From Takashimella koratensis (Eukaryota; Basidiomycota; Tremellomycetes; Trichosporonales; Tetragoniomycetaceae), in contig BCKT01000012.1 in assembly GCA_003116875.1 (NCBI GenBank), positions 248,001 to 312,000 of the forward strand: 64,000 bases of DNA, read 5' to 3'. The notes below the pieces were generated by a model, which was not told the DNA's origin, did not search any database, and worked only from the letters and a program-made list of their open reading frames with translations. Positions 11,610-24,700 of the stretch are shown piece by piece (the stretch's first letter is position 1; each line of letters begins with the position of its first letter). A program made the translations under genes and the position numbers.

Positions 11610-12851
11610 GGCGCTCGCTCGGGGGTGGGAAAGGTTGGAGTGTAGGGCGAGATGAGGAGACGGAAACGGGAGGGGAAGGGGTGAGCGTGGGCAAGGAACG
11701 GACGACGACGGCCGATCAATCAATCACTGTGCACAATGAACAATGGATAATGAGATCGTAACGAGTTGGATATCCACTATCCGGTTGTTGTAACGTCGAG
11801 AGATGGGGACGAGTGACGTAGGGATTATCTCTTGACCAGTCGTGCAATGAACGCCGGGGGTGTGCGCGGGTGTTAGGGGAGAGACGGGGTGGGATTGGGA
11901 TTGAGGGTCCCCGGGGACCGCGGGAGAGATCGTGTGTTGCAGTGCCTTCGAATGGGCGACAGGGGGCCCGGCCAAGTGAACGTGACCCGATCGACGGAGA
12001 GGCTGAATGCGAGGGCGAGTGAGAGGAGTACGACGAAGGGGATGACCAAGAGGTATGGGGTATAGTCTCCGCTGATTAGGTGTTAATGGTTCTGGTAGTC
12101 CTGCTGGTCCTGCTGGTCCTGGTGGTCCTGGCCCTGTTGGTGTCCGTGTCGAGGAGGGGAAGGGGACGGTGAGATGTATGATACAGTCAAGAGTCAAGAG
12201 TCAAGGGAGAGATGTCGGGGTGAGAATTGAGACGGTGAATGAATGCGGAACCCGTTGTTGTCCGTCGATTGCACGTCATCAACACTCCCACCCAGACTCA
12301 CACCACCGCCGCCGCCGGTCACCCGGTCCTCGGCTGCCCCTCGTCCGCCTCCTCCCCCGCACCGCAAGGCTCTAGCCTCAACCCACTGCCATGCTAACCC
12401 CTTGTGCATGTGCTACGCTTTGCCGCTGCCTGCATCGCGCCTGGCTCGGTGCAAGTCATGACCTACGACCTACCTGAGCCCGGGAGCACCGCCTCGCCTC
12501 CACCTGCTGCTCACGGCATGCTTCCCACCCCTTGCTTGCCCTTGCTTCCGCCGCTCTAGACCAGCCAGGCACGCTCCGACCCCTCGTCAACATTTCACCC
12601 GAGCCAACAGTGAATGCATGGTGGATCACTGCAGTCTGGGCTTTGGTGTACGATCTCATGCTCTAATGCATTCTCGACCTCATGCACATTCAACCCAAGG
12701 TCAATGCTCATCTCCATCTACGATCTCATATCTTCTAGGGATCAGATGCCCAAATGCACAGGTAAACGGCAAAAACCCATAAATCCACAACCTAACCACC
12801 AGTCTTCTCTTGCTGGCCCAGATCCCAACCGCGTTCTCTTCTCATTCTGTC
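11610..12851. other. Intergenic region between two minus-strand genes
   Basis: The 1,242 bp lie 5' of the CAF120-like gene and 3' of the ERG27-like gene. They contain a 9-nt-period GGTCCTGCT-like repeat at about 12093-12136 and short open frames of biased composition, none with a convincing protein signature. The part next to 11610 presumably holds the promoter and leader of the CAF120-like gene. Confidence 0.45.
12093..12136. repeat. 9-nt imperfect tandem repeat
   Basis: About five imperfect copies of a TGCTGGTCC-like unit. On the minus strand one frame would read as Gly-Pro-Ala triplets, but the surrounding frame shows no gene. Confidence 0.6.
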
Positions 12852-14520
12852 CTATTCCAAACCCTGCCTCTTCCTCCAGTCCAGGCGGATATTCTCACAC
12901 CTCTCCGCGAGACCCTTGATCACCTCGTCGTTTGCCTCCCATCCATCGACCTCGGCGAAGTCGACCACAGCCTTACGCCACCGCCGCGATTGCACGCGCA
13001 TGATCGGAGCAGGGACTTTACTTGCTGGGCATAGCAGTTCGCTGGCGACCAAGGCGGCATAGAGCATTGGGAGGGCACCGTATTCAACCCAAAGAACATG
13101 CACTCGGGAGCCGAGCACGTGGGCCTAGGTTGGGGCAGTCAGCGATGACTCCTTGTCGATGGATTGAACCGAGCAAATTTCATGTGCACCTCGCTCATAC
13201 TCACAATGTACATGGCCAACCAGTAGCAACCAAACTTGATCTTGGCTACCCACTCCCAGCCAACCAAACTGCCCGCTGCGATGTTGGTCGCCACGATCCC
13301 CGGATCAGCCACGAGGCACCTAACCGGCCGATCGAGCTTGTCATCGCCCAGCTCGCGGTCGAGCTGGCACATGATCAAGTCGCCCATGTATTTGCTCGCG
13401 CGGTACGACTGAGTGTAGTGCAGGAGCTGGTAGTCGTCCATCGGGTTAGGGGTGAGCACGTGTGCCTCCGCCTCGCCAGAGGAGGTGTAGATGATTCGCG
13501 GTGCGAATGGAAGAGACGCAGGGGATGCGAGCAGGAGAGGGTGAAGTTCTTTTGCCTGTGTGGATGTGAGCGAGGGCGTATCATATTGGTGAACACAAAG
13601 TGAAGAAGGAGGTTGATCGGAGAGGGGAGGGTGAAAGAGATCGTTTACGTCCAACACGTACGAGGATATAAGGTGCGAGCACATTAACACCCCACACTTT
13701 GCCCCGCTCACCGTCCGCGCTCTTGAGCCCGACAGACTCGACATTAAAGTTGGGGTGCGAGACAGCCCCCACGAATCCCTCTGTGAAGATCTGTTTCGCA
13801 AACGCCCAGTATGCGATAGCGATCATAGCTGCGTAGCCTGCGTTCAGGAACAAGCTCGTGATGTGTGTATACCTGTGACTTGTTAGCTGCGGCTCTCTTC
13901 TTCTCTCGCCATCGCCATATCTTCTCAATCCCCCTTTCATCCCATATGACCACTCGTTGTTTTCTGATGGAACTAGAACGATGCCACTGTCAAAACTTGA
14001 CCGCACGTACCTCTTCTTCATCCTCTGTGCGAAAGCAAATACACCCCTCTCCCCACCTAGTGCATCGAAATCAACCAACTCAATCTCGACCTTCAACCCT
14101 TCCTTCCATCCTTGCGGAACCTGCACACCATTCTTCTCCCGCTGAGCGAGCTCGGCCTCGTGTCGCTCGAGGATTTTGGCTCGGGCTTCCTCGGCATTTT
14201 CCGCTGACCGACAGGCGAGTACGAGTGTGAGAACCGGGCGAGGCGCCGGGACGGTGGCTTTGAGTTTCGAGGGGATAGAAGAGGACGATGAAGCCGAGGA
14301 CGAGGACGATGCAGGAACGGATGAGAGGGAAGGAGGGGAAGGGAGGAGGTGGTGCAGAGAGGTAGGGATGGCTGATGGTTCAGGGGGAACGCCAGGGATC
14401 GGAGTGCCAGACGGGAGCGAGAGGTTGGACAGGAGCTGGTGACAGAGCCCTAGACCAAACCCGCTGGTTTGCGTGAGCAGGGGATCCTACAATTGGTGCA
14501 AAGGGAGGAATGCGACGGCC

Positions 14521-14571
<51 letters not shown>

Positions 14572-14730
14572 CAGGAAGCGATAGACGCAGACCTACCTGT
14601 TGGCACCCGTGACGACGGCGACGATACGGTTGGCTTCTGGCTCCGAGCCAAGACCTGCCAGGGGAGCCGGTACTGGCGATGTCTCCGCTGCAGCTGCGTT
14701 CGATGCTCTCGATGACCGTGTAGAGACCAT
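12852..14730 (-). CDS. ERG27: Short-chain dehydrogenase, ERG27-like 3-keto-sterol reductase
   Basis: Exons 14730-14597, 14463-14011, 13872-13662, 13555-13205 and 13124-12852 give 473 aa in frame. The nucleotide-binding motif VVTGANSGFGLG is built across the first intron. SLFLNAG, YTSS and the catalytic Y-x-x-x-K (YRASK) follow in order, as in the classical SDR fold. The insertion pattern between the cofactor motif and NAG, and the PGIVATNI segment after YxxxK, fit ERG27-type 3-keto-sterol reductases of C4 demethylation in ergosterol synthesis. The SDR call is firm; the ERG27 assignment is probable. Intron 1 carries a 48-nt C run on the sense strand. It is divergent from the ECM2-like gene (287 bp between starts). 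Confidence 0.78.
14523..14570. repeat. 48-nt G homopolymer (sense-strand C run in ERG27 intron 1)
   Basis: Uninterrupted G on the + strand, hence C in the minus-strand transcript. It sits inside intron 1, between donor gtaggt and acceptor aaccag. Exact length in a homopolymer is unreliable. Confidence 0.9.
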
Positions 14731-15017
14731 GATGGGTGGGCGATGGATACGAGGGGAAGTTGAAAAGCAACGAGGACCGAGCGATTTATTTATTGACACC
14801 ATCAAACATCAAACGCGAGGATCGTACCATGTGTCAATTAGCAAAAGGAGGAGAAATGCGGATATTAGCAAAACGCCCTTACATCTGCAGCCGGTGCTTA
14901 AGTGCTCCCCCTACTTGCTGCTGTGTATCTGAGATTTCACCATCTCTTCTTACCTCTCTCCTCTCTATCCTCTCATCCCTCGACACACCTCTCTCTACCT
15001 TGACCATCACCTCCAAC

Positions 15018-16711
15018 ATGCCCGCCAAACACGACATCAACGTGAGTCCTCTCAACCCTCTATTATCCCCTCTCGACACTGATGTGCTCGCAAGTTGTTG
15101 GACTTTGCTGACATTCCCGGTTCCCGTTGTTAGAAAGTCGGCTCAGAGAGCTCAGACTTCCCTATCCTGTGAGTTCTCCTCGACCCCCTCTCTACGTTGC
15201 GACTCATGCTAACATACCTATCTACAGCTGCGAGACATGTACGTGTGACCCTCTTCTCCCCCGAACCCTCCTGTTGTTACCCCTCCACTAACCCTTTACA
15301 GGTCTCGGTGGCAACCCCTACCTGCGCATGGTGAGTCATCAACCCGCACTCACTTCACAATCTCAATCACTCTCCTACTTCATCCGCCAACACGCACTGA
15401 CACGTCCTTTCTCATAGACCAAGCAAGAATTCGGAAACGAGTGCAAGATCTGTAACCGCCCGTTCACCGTGTTCCGATGGAACCCCGGTCAGGGTGCACG
15501 GTTCAAGAAGACGGAGGTCTGCACGACGTGTGCCAAGATCAAAGGCGTATGTCAGACTTGCTTGTTGGATTTGTAAGTGACGTTCGTGGATATCTTGGAT
15601 GCAATTCACCCCTGGTATATGTGTTGGTGGGCGGCTCCAGTGCCACTGGCAGTGCTAACCCTCTCAGGGAGTATGGCTTGCCAGTGCAAGTGCGAGATGC
15701 AGCTCTCGCACGGAAGAGCAACGTCCCCTCGAGCGACATCAACAAGCGTGAGTGGTCCTTCGTCAACAAACAATCTCCTGCCTCTTTGTGCTACTGTACG
15801 ATACACGCGACGCATTACTAACCCCTCTTTTAGAATTCCACATTCAAAATATGGAGGCTCAAATGGCTAACACGGAGGACGGCACAATGTACGATTCTCA
15901 ATCGGCTTCTGCATCCGGGCGGGAGCTTCTCAAAACCATTGCCCGTTCCGACCCCCACTTCAAGCGGAACCGACCTCACATTTGCTCTTTCTTCGTCAAG
16001 GGCGACTGTAAACGCGGAGCCGAGTGTCCATTCAGACACGAAATCCCAAAGGAAGGGACCGGTCTGGAGAAACAGAATTTCCACGATAGGTATTATGGGA
16101 GGAACGATCCGGTCGCCAAGAAGATTCTGGGTAAAGTCGCGGAGAGTAAAGGGCTCCAAGCGCCAGAGGATAAGTCGATCGTGAGTGAACTGTTTCAAAA
16201 AGGGAGAAGTGGAGTGAACCTGGGTGTTGGAATTGTGGTGATGCTGACTAAGCAAATTTGGGGATGACAGACGACATTGCTCTTCCTCGGTTTGCCAACA
16301 TGTACCGACGCAGACGTGCGAACACCTCTTGTTCACACGTGCCCTTTCATCACGCCTTCTCAAATACGCAACATCACCATTATCGAGGCTTCTCGTGAGT
16401 TTAGAAATCAAGCGAGATTTTCTGCACCTTGACCCAAATCATCTCAGCCTAGACGACATGCTAACTAATCTTCTCTTTTCCTTTCCCTTGGCTCTTGGTA
16501 TTTGCCTGCAGACTGCGCATTCGTCAACTTCATTAACCGATCGACGGCCGAGCGCGTCGCCGAGGCATTGTCAGCACAAGATGGGCTCGAGGTGCAAGGG
16601 AAGCGAGCCAAGATCGTCTGGGGTCGTGCGAGGCCAAACAAGAAGGGCAAGGGGGTGGCGGCGCCTGAGGGATCGGGATCGGTCTCCGCGCCTGTCGACG
16701 ATGAGGCGTAG
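15018..16711 (+). CDS. ECM2: Pre-mRNA splicing factor ECM2/SLT11/RBM22 family
   Basis: Nine exons (15018-15041, 15134-15168, 15228-15238, 15302-15330, 15418-15572, 15668-15747, 15834-16180, 16271-16394, 16512-16711) give 334 aa in frame. The N-terminal treble-clef zinc region has CETC, CKIC, CTTC and CQTC pairs with PFTVFRW. A CCCH finger follows ([19 protein letters not shown]), then an RRM (TTLLFLGLP ... [10 protein letters not shown]) and a basic tail. This is the catalytic-core component that contacts U6 snRNA and the intron in the activated spliceosome. Exon 3 is only 11 nt. The end is GC-rich and disordered. Confidence 0.96.
15228..15238 (+). other. 11-nt micro-exon of ECM2-like gene
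   Basis: The exon ctgcgagacat is flanked by tctacag and gtacgtg. It supplies the codons for C-E-T of the first zinc-binding CETC motif; skipping it would shift the frame and destroy the motif. Confidence 0.85.
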
Positions 16712-17151
16712 GCCCCAGCCAGAATCTGAAAATCTGCGTATCCGCCGTAAGACATTTGGGTGGTCTGCAGTTAGGCTTTAGGTGCATGTGTCTTCTCTCG
16801 ATCAAAAATGTGTGTATATGAGAACGTAGCCATTCCAACACTTGGAGCTGGAGCCGATAAGACCAATGTAGGCCACGGCCGGCTTTACCTGATTTGCCCT
16901 ATTCCCCTCGTCCTCAGTACACATGCGAGTATGTATTGATCATGTATGTTACAGTATCAGCCTCTGGGGCGGTCTAAATTTCGGTGTGTCGGTACGGAAC
17001 AGCTTGATAGTCCAGGGCAGGCAGCGGGTCATTCGAAGAGATCGTGTATTGAGTGCGAGTCGCGATAAGAATAGCGTCGATGGTCGTTATTTCGCGAATT
17101 CCATGTACATTTACGTGTGATTATTTTATTTTGTCGATGTCGTCATGTCGC
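16712..17151. other. Convergent intergenic region
   Basis: 440 bp between the 3' ends of the ECM2-like and UNG genes. AT-richer than its surroundings; no gene seen. Confidence 0.5.
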
Positions 17152-18653
17152 TTACGGTTCCAACGTCGCCCCGAATGCCTTCCAGTCAATCCCTCCCTTG
17201 GCACCGTACCGCTCCACGAGCCATTCATTACTTTTCTTGAAATGTCCGTTGCCGAAAAACCCGCGTGACGCTGAGAGCGGTGACGGGTGTGCTGAACGTA
17301 GAATGAGGTGTTTTTTCTACCAACAGAAACACGGTTCCGATCAGTCAGCCATTGACGGTCTGAGTATAGAAAGAACAGGGAAGAGTCGAAACTCACTGCA
17401 TCTGTCCCCGCGATCATCTTGGCTGCATGTGCGCCCCAGACCATGAACACGACCCCGTTCGGGCCCTCGTGGCTCTGGAAAGACCGCGACGGTGCGAGGC
17501 GGGAGGTGATAGCTTTGAGAACGGCGCCGGTGAATTGTTCCCAACCCCGATTCGCGTGCGATCCGGCCTACGACCAGCAGAAAAGTAGCAGTAGGCAGAG
17601 GTCAGTGTGAGCTCTATGCAAGATATATGACGGAATGAAAATGTGGACAGAGACTTACCTCGTGTGCGCGGACGGTGAGTGAGGTGTTGAGAAGTAATAT
17701 TCCGTGTTTTGCCCATTCCGTCAAGTCGCTGTGGGTAGACCATTAGCAATGTTGCGAGGGATGGTGAACCCAACCTACCCATGTGGGGGAACCACGAATC
17801 CTGGGACCGCTTGACCCATTTCTTTATAGATATTGCGGAGGGACGGCGGGATCCTCACGCCTTTTCGGACGGAGAAAGCGAGACCATGAGCCTGCCCATC
17901 ATCATGATACGGATCCTGTCCAACGATCACGATCCTCACCCCCTCCAGCGGGCAAAGGCGAGACCACGAATACACGTCGGCAGCAGGTGGGAAGACCTTT
18001 TTTGATTTCTGTTCAGAGACGATGAATTCTTTGAGTGAGAGGAAGTATGGCTTGACTAGCTCGTCCTGTAACGCGAGAAGCCAGTCTTCACCCATTGTTT
18101 CGAGCTCGAGCTCGAGGAGAGGTAAGATGTTGGGATGGGACTCAATAGCGGTACGGAGTTCGGCGCGGGAAGTGCATTTGGGGAGTTTGATTGTGGGAGG
18201 GATAGATGGGACCACTGTCTCCACATGTACAGGGAAGAGGAAGAGGTGTTAGCGGACGCGACCCAAAGGACGTCTCTGAGGTGCATGAAAACGCGTGAAG
18301 AGGTGTCATCGACGATAAATACAGATCTACTCACGCTTCTCGATCTTGGCTTTCTTGGCAGGTGGTTCTTTGCTAGCTGCTACAGCGGAAGACAAAGACG
18401 AAGGCGTGGACTTAGCAGCGGCAATACCCTCCTCGATTGCCCGTTTAGCCGCTTCCGACAACTTGCTAGGCGACGGATTGATGGGTTTAGACACTACGCC
18501 GCCAGTCCCACTTCCGCCCCCACTCCCGCTGGCGCCGTGGTTGGACGCGAGCGACGAGAGCGGGGACGACGAGGCGGGAGCAGGTGCGGGCTTGGGTAGA
18601 GAAGGGGAGGCCGGGACGGGCTTGAAGTAGGACGCGATGGAACGGGGCGGCAT
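17152..18653 (-). CDS. UNG1: Uracil-DNA glycosylase
   Basis: Exons 18653-18335, 18214-17779, 17728-17659, 17567-17397 and 17316-17152 give 386 aa in frame. It removes uracil from DNA as the first step of base excision repair in nucleus and/or mitochondria. The catalytic water-activating loop [18 protein letters not shown], the [12 protein letters not shown] segment, and the minor-groove loop [13 protein letters not shown] are all present. The disordered N-terminus begins [12 protein letters not shown], which resembles a PCNA-interacting (PIP-type) motif seen at the N-terminus of other UNGs. The last exon was placed by [13 protein letters not shown], which requires the acceptor at 17317. Confidence 0.96.
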
Positions 18654-18900
18654 CGTGCGTGTGCCCGAGGTTGAGGTTTGAGAGAGGTAAGATTGGAATC
18701 GAGAAGTCGGAGATGAGATCGAGGGACGCGACTGGTTTCATAAATCGGAAGGGAGGCACGTGACTCTGACTGCCGAGGTATCGTGGGAAAGTAGAACCGG
18801 CGAGGTGTCGTCTGCTATCTTGCTCGCTGGGTCCATCGTCATCATTGTCACTATTGTCACCGTCACATCTTTAACAACCACCCCAACTACCCCAACCACA
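18654..18900. promoter_or_regulatory. Divergent promoter region, UNG / glutamine synthetase-like
   Basis: Only 247 bp separate the two start codons, the tightest head-to-head spacing in the window. Confidence 0.45.
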
Positions 18901-21098
18901 ATGCCTAGCCAGACTGATCAAAAGCCCAAGCCTCCTGCGTCCCTCGCAGACCTCGAAAAAGTCCTTGGGCCGCATAACAAGGTCAAAGTCGCCGGTGCGT
19001 TAGCATACCAGTTGGGGGCGATTTCTGCTGCGTTCGAGCTAATACCCTAGATAGGCGTCGATGTCGACGGTGTTCTGAGAGGGAAGATCATGTCCAAGTC
19101 CAAATTTCTGTCAACTGTCAAATCGGGAGGATTTGGATTCTGCTCCGTCATCTTTGGCTGGGACAGTGAGTGTCGCATTGCCCTCTACCTTCCCCTTCTC
19201 TCTTCCACTCTCCATCTCGCTTCCCCCCTCGAACCTCTCTCTTAGCTCTCGCTCACGTCTCAGTCCACGACGCGACCTACACTCGCGAACTACTCGTATC
19301 CAATCGTGCCAACGGATACCGTGACATCACCGCGATCGTTGACCTCTCAAGTTTCCGTACACTGCGTTGGGAGAACGATATCCCGTTCTTCTTGTGTTCC
19401 TTTGAAGATCCGGATAACGGGAAACCGCTCCCAGCTGATCCGAGAAGCTTGTTGAAGGGCGTCGTAGAGAGAGCGGAGAAGAAGGGACTACGGTGTATGG
19501 CCGGAGCAGAGTTTGAGGTGAGTCAGTATTAAAGAAAGAAGGAGTTTAGTTAGCTGCGAGAGGGATTTGCAGGAAGAGTGAGAAAATGCGCAACAGCGGG
19601 CAGAGTAAAGCGAGTCAAGAGAAACTAATGGTTTCCACAGTACTTCCAATTCAAAGAGACTCCACAGAGCCTGCAAGAGAAGCGATATGTTGGTCTGGAA
19701 CCATTGACCCCGGGTAGTGAGTTACTGTTCAGGTCTCAAATGTCGATATGGTCTACAGCTCACACGAAACAGTGCACGGGTACTCTCTCCTCCGCCCAAC
19801 ACTCAACATTGACTACTTTCACGATATCTACGATACCGCTGTCGCGATGGGCATCGATATCGAGGGTCACCGTGAGTCACGCTTTCAGATTATTTACCAG
19901 GGACTGAACTGAACAATCATCGTAGATACCGAGACGGGACCGGGGGTATACGAGACGGCACTCGAATATACGGAAGCTACCAAGATGGCAGATAATGCCT
20001 TGTTGTTCAAGCTGACCGCTAAGAGCGTGGGGATGAAATACGGGATCATGCCGACATTCATGGCTAAGCCGTGGGGGGATGTGAGTAAACACCTTGCTAA
20101 CTCTCAAAAGGAGATACTGATCACTAACGCTCGCAGCTACCTGGGTGCTCGGGCCATATCCACGTCTCGTTCCAGGACTCCGAAGGGCGAAATATCTTTG
20201 CGCTCTCAGAGGCCGAGATGGAGGCGGGTGGACGGAAAGATGCGGCGTACAAGGACGTGCAGTGGATCAGCCAGGAGGCGGAATGGTTCCTCGCTGGTTT
20301 GTTGGAGGGATTGCCAGATGGTACGTAAGCTGGTACGATGCTGACAGTTATACAAAGGGCTAGCTGACGAGAGTGTTTCAATATCAACAACACTTTTGCA
20401 AATGGTTCTCACAATACAGTCGTACCGATGATGTGCCCCACGATCAACTCGTATAAACGGCTTCTTGGCGGTGAAGCTTTCTGGGCCCCCGATACCGCGT
20501 CGTATGGGTACGATTCGAGAGCAGCGTCGATCCGGATCATCTCGGCGCCTGGTGTGAGCCCCGCGGCTACGAGGTTTGAGGTCCGAGTACCTGGTGCTGA
20601 TGTGAATGGATCACACAATTTCCCGCCTTCTCCTTCCCTCCTCCTTGCACTCTCGTCCTTCTATCTATATCTCCTCTCTTAGCTCGTCTTCCATATCTCG
20701 TTCGGTATCGCTGACCCCTGCATCAGATGAACCCCTACTTTGCCTTCTCGGCAATCTTCGCCCTCGGTCTGCGCGGAATGGAGAAACGCTCAAAGCTGCC
20801 GTACGGACCTATCGGTTCCCCAGGTGTCACGCGCGATACCCTCGTCAAGCTCCCGACCAGCCTCGAGGCGGCCGTCGCTGCGTTTGGCGCAAAAGGGAGC
20901 ATGGCAAGGGAAGTGTTGGGTGATTACTTTGTGGATCATTTTGCAGGGACTAGGGAACATGAGTTGGAAGTGCATAGGCGAGCGGTCACGAGTTGGGAAG
21001 GTGAGTCGGGTTGCGTGATTGAATATTGGGAAGAGGAATGCAGATTGGTGCTGATGTTTTTAATGCGTCTAGTGGAGAGGTACATGGAGCTGGTGTAA
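18901..21098 (+). CDS. Glutamine synthetase-family protein, class-I-like
   Basis: Ten exons (18901-18994, 19055-19165, 19264-19517, 19641-19713, 19773-19871, 19926-20080, 20137-20320, 20420-20601, 20727-21000, 21073-21098) give 483 aa in frame. Catalytic-domain landmarks appear in order: GVDVDGVLRGK, GAEFE, LTPGVHGYSLLRP, HHTETGPGVYETALEY, MAKPWGDLPGCSGHIHVS, SYKRL and ATRFEVRVPGADMNPYFAFS. These match the GS fold (metal and glutamate sites). The length and signatures fit the class-I-like fungal group related to the FluG C-terminus, lengsin and gamma-glutamyl ligases rather than the short eukaryotic GLN1. It may therefore ligate another amine rather than make bulk glutamine. Nothing in the sequence fixes the substrate. 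Confidence 0.9.
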
Positions 21099-21771
21099 AG
21101 GGATCACGCAACGCAACCGGACAGTCTTGGTCCTCTCGACGCCTTTGATGGATACTGCCCGCTATGAGATGGATACTGTAGCATCTCTACGCATACTCTT
21201 TGGCCAGACCATTAGTTCTCCTATGCATACATATATGGCTATGACAGTAGTTGAAACGCAACGATCGTTGTTGTTCGACTTTGAGGCGACTACTACTGCG
21301 ACCCGGTGGTCGGCCGAGTCCGACGGAGGAGTAGGGAGGAGCTCGTTTGGGATCGCAACTCGGACTGTTAAATTCCGTCCTCGCAACACTCGGTTCTTAA
21401 CATCACATCATCCCTTTTCCGTTTCGGCCCCGCCCACACGACTCGGACGACGCCGTCGCTGATCGCTTGTGAATACGTCGGTCGTCGATAGGTGCTGATA
21501 AAGCCTTGGAGACGATACCCTCGCCCTAATCTGTAACTGAGCCTAGGCATTCGGTGCAGACGCCTTGCTTGGCATCGGACACAAAAAAAAAAAATATACA
21601 AACAACGGCGATCATCGACTTCATCGCTGAACCCACCGTGTCGACGACTTTCGAGTATAGAAACCCATCTTGATTGTTACTGGGATATATACAGTGCATA
21701 GAATCGAACCGACGCTCGACTTGGGGCTCATCCACTTGCCTTTCTGACTCCCGATTCATCACCATTTCGTC
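21099..21771. promoter_or_regulatory. Intergenic and probable 5' region of BOR1
   Basis: 673 bp between two same-strand genes, with an A12 run at about 21582-21593 and no coding signal. Confidence 0.4.
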
Positions 21772-24700
21772 ATGTCTCGACCTCGTCGACTTTCCTCGCA
21801 TTCTGCTTCCTCCGGGTCCGGTCAATCCCCTTCTTCACCCGTCCCCCCCTTCCACGCCTTGCCGCGTCCTGCGCCACCTACCAACCCGCCAGAAGCACCT
21901 CTGACCCTTCTCCATCCCTCGCACTCTCGACCCACCGCTTCTTCCACTTCAGACCCAACCACCAACACCACTTCCTCCGCCGTCGCAGCAGATGAAACGG
22001 CTGGGTCCATGCCCACGACAGGCGAGACGACGCCTGCGCCCACATTAGCGGCCAGAGTATCGGGTCAAAGAGCTCGAGGCGGTGCGGATAAAGAGAGACA
22101 GGAGAGGGACAGAGAGGAAGGGGATGAGAGAAGTAGGAAGGGGAAAGCAAAGTTCGTGCCGTTCTCGGGAATGTGGAGAGACGTCAAGGTCAGGTTACCA
22201 TGGTACATCTCCGACTGGACCGACGCGGTCAACTATAGAGTCGTCCCTGCGACCTTGGTGAGTGGAAGTGTGGCCAAAAACGTGGTCACCATGTCGGCAA
22301 CGACAACAGCTCAAGGCAGAATCTTGGTTGAATCGGAGATGTCAAACCTCAATCAAGGCTTAGGGATGTACTGAAAATCTTCTGATCTTGCTCAAAATCC
22401 ACAGTTCATCTTCTTCGCCAATGTATTGCCTGCTCTCAGTTTCTCCCTAGAATTGATAGTGAGTCTCGGCCCGAGTTGTACTCGTCACCTTGTTGAATCA
22501 GTACCAGGAAACCACAAATGAGTACGGCGTCCAAGAAGTCCTCTTAGCCTCCGTAAGCGCGTTCTCTCCTTCTCCGTCTCCATTCGCATCCTCTCGTCTT
22601 CATTACCGCGCCAAGTCTCCCACATCAACACTAATCCACCTAGTTCATGGCCGCGTTCGTCGCTGCCTTCTTCGGCGGCCAACCCCTCCTCATTTCCGGG
22701 GTAACGGGCCCAATCACAGTCTTCAATCGTACCATCTTCAACATCTTCCAAGGCCGAGAAGGGTTCAATTACCTCCATTTCATGGGTTGGGTGTACCTCT
22801 GGGGCGCTATCTTCCACTGGATTGCCGCCCCGCTCAATGGTAAGTCTAATTAACGTCTTCACAGATCGGGTCAAGGAAGACAAGAAATCAACGCTAACAG
22901 TCTCCTGTGTACAGCGGTTCAAGGACTGAAATACGTCACGCGCTTCTCGTGTGATACGTTTGGGTTTTACGTCGCTGCGGTATACGTGCAATACGGTATT
23001 CAGACGGTGACTCGGCAGTTCTCTCAATCGACAATGGCTGCCTCGTTCCTCGGTATCATGTGAGTGATTCGGGTGGCCCAGTTTATGTCAAAGCGGGATA
23101 ACGAGACTGACGCAAGGTTCCGTGTGTCCCGGCCTGTAGCCTCGCAATCATCACCCTCGTTCTACCGCACTACTTCAACGCCATCGCCCGATCGGGGTAT
23201 ATCAATAAGCACTTTCGCAGATTTTGCGCAGATTACGGGATGCCAATTACGATCATCGCTGTCACTGGTCTCGCCTACTGGGGTCGATTTGACGCGTAAG
23301 TGACATTTCAGACACGATCAGTAGCAGTCAAGTGATCGAGATGGTGGCTGAGACTGTCTGTGACGGACGTGCAGATACGTACTCGAGGGAAATATGACGC
23401 TCCCGACGACTATCGTTTCGTTCCAGCCAGCTAACGCACGACCATGGCTCGTCAAGTTCTGGGAGCTGGACGGGCAGTACGTCGGTATGGCTTTGCCCTT
23501 TGGGATCGTGTTGTTCATCCTCTTCTACTTTGACGCCAATGTCTCGGTGAGTAGCGGGGTCTAGTGAAGCTGTGAAATGTGTCTGATTCATCGTCGTCTG
23601 CTGAACTGATCAATCTTAATTAGTCACTTATCGCGCAAGGATCCGAGTTCCCGCTCCGCAAGCCTGCCGCTTTCCACTGGGATTTCTTCCTTCTTGGGAT
23701 AACGACCTTCATCGCTGGCCTGCTGGGTACTCCCGCACCCAACGGTCTGATCCCGCAGGCTCCGCTGCATACGGCTTCTCTGGTCGTCATGGGCTACGAA
23801 GGTGACGAGGTTGCTTCGTCCTCCCGCGCATCGGAGAAGAGCGAGCAGCAAGACCACTCAGCTGGACTCGGGGACATGGAGACTGGTCGTGCGGGATACT
23901 CGAACGCAGTGGACGTCGATGGAAGTGGAAATGCGGTCGGTGCGAGTGCAGGGCCTGAGAAACGCAGGTCGAAGGAGTCGAAGGAGGTAGGCAAGGGGGT
24001 GGAGTCAGCGAAGGGGAACGGGGAGGGAATTGGTGCAGGTTTGACAAGGCGGATCTCGAGATTAGAGGAGGATGTGAGACAGGCTAGGGAGAGGCGGAAG
24101 TGTGAGAGCGAGAAGAGAAAGGAATTGAGAGAGGTGCCGGTCGCGGTTGTCGAGCAGCGAGTGTCTAATTTGGCCCAAGGGTGTTTATGTGAGTTTTGAG
24201 ATCGGGAATGAAGGCTGGGAGGGCACCAGTCGTAACGAGAGGGGCGTGTATGGTGAGGCAGAATGCTGAAGATGTTGCTTCTCCGGCTGCAGGTCTGATC
24301 CTCATGACGACGCCGCTTGAGCATGTTCTTGGTCTAGTGCCCAAGGGGGTCCTGGCTGGTCTCTTTGTGAGTCTGACTTTGTCCTGTAGAACCTTACTTG
24401 GGGCTGACAACACGTCGCACAGTGGTACATGGGCACCGACGCGTTACTTGGTTCCGGAGTGACAGAGAAAATGCTCTACCTCGTCCGCGAGAAACGTGCT
24501 ACCTCGCCCACTGATCCGCTCAATCAAGTCCGAAAGAGCCGGATCATCTTGTTCACGCTTATCGAGCTCGTTGGATTTGGAGCGACGTTTGCGATCACCC
24601 AGACGATCGCGGCCATCGGGTTCCCAGTGATCATTATGCTCCTCGTTCCAGTGAGGTACTTCATCGTGCCGTACCTCGGGTTTACAAAGGATGAGCTGGA

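Noticed and set aside
11724..12197. Possible collagen-like (Gly-Pro-Ala) minus-strand protein
   Set aside because: The frame comes from a 9-nt repeat; no start context, splice pattern or conserved domain supports a gene.
19714..19772. Apparent frame break after LTPG in the glutamine synthetase-like gene
   Set aside because: A 59-nt intron restores LTPGVHGYSLLRP and the whole gene closes in frame.
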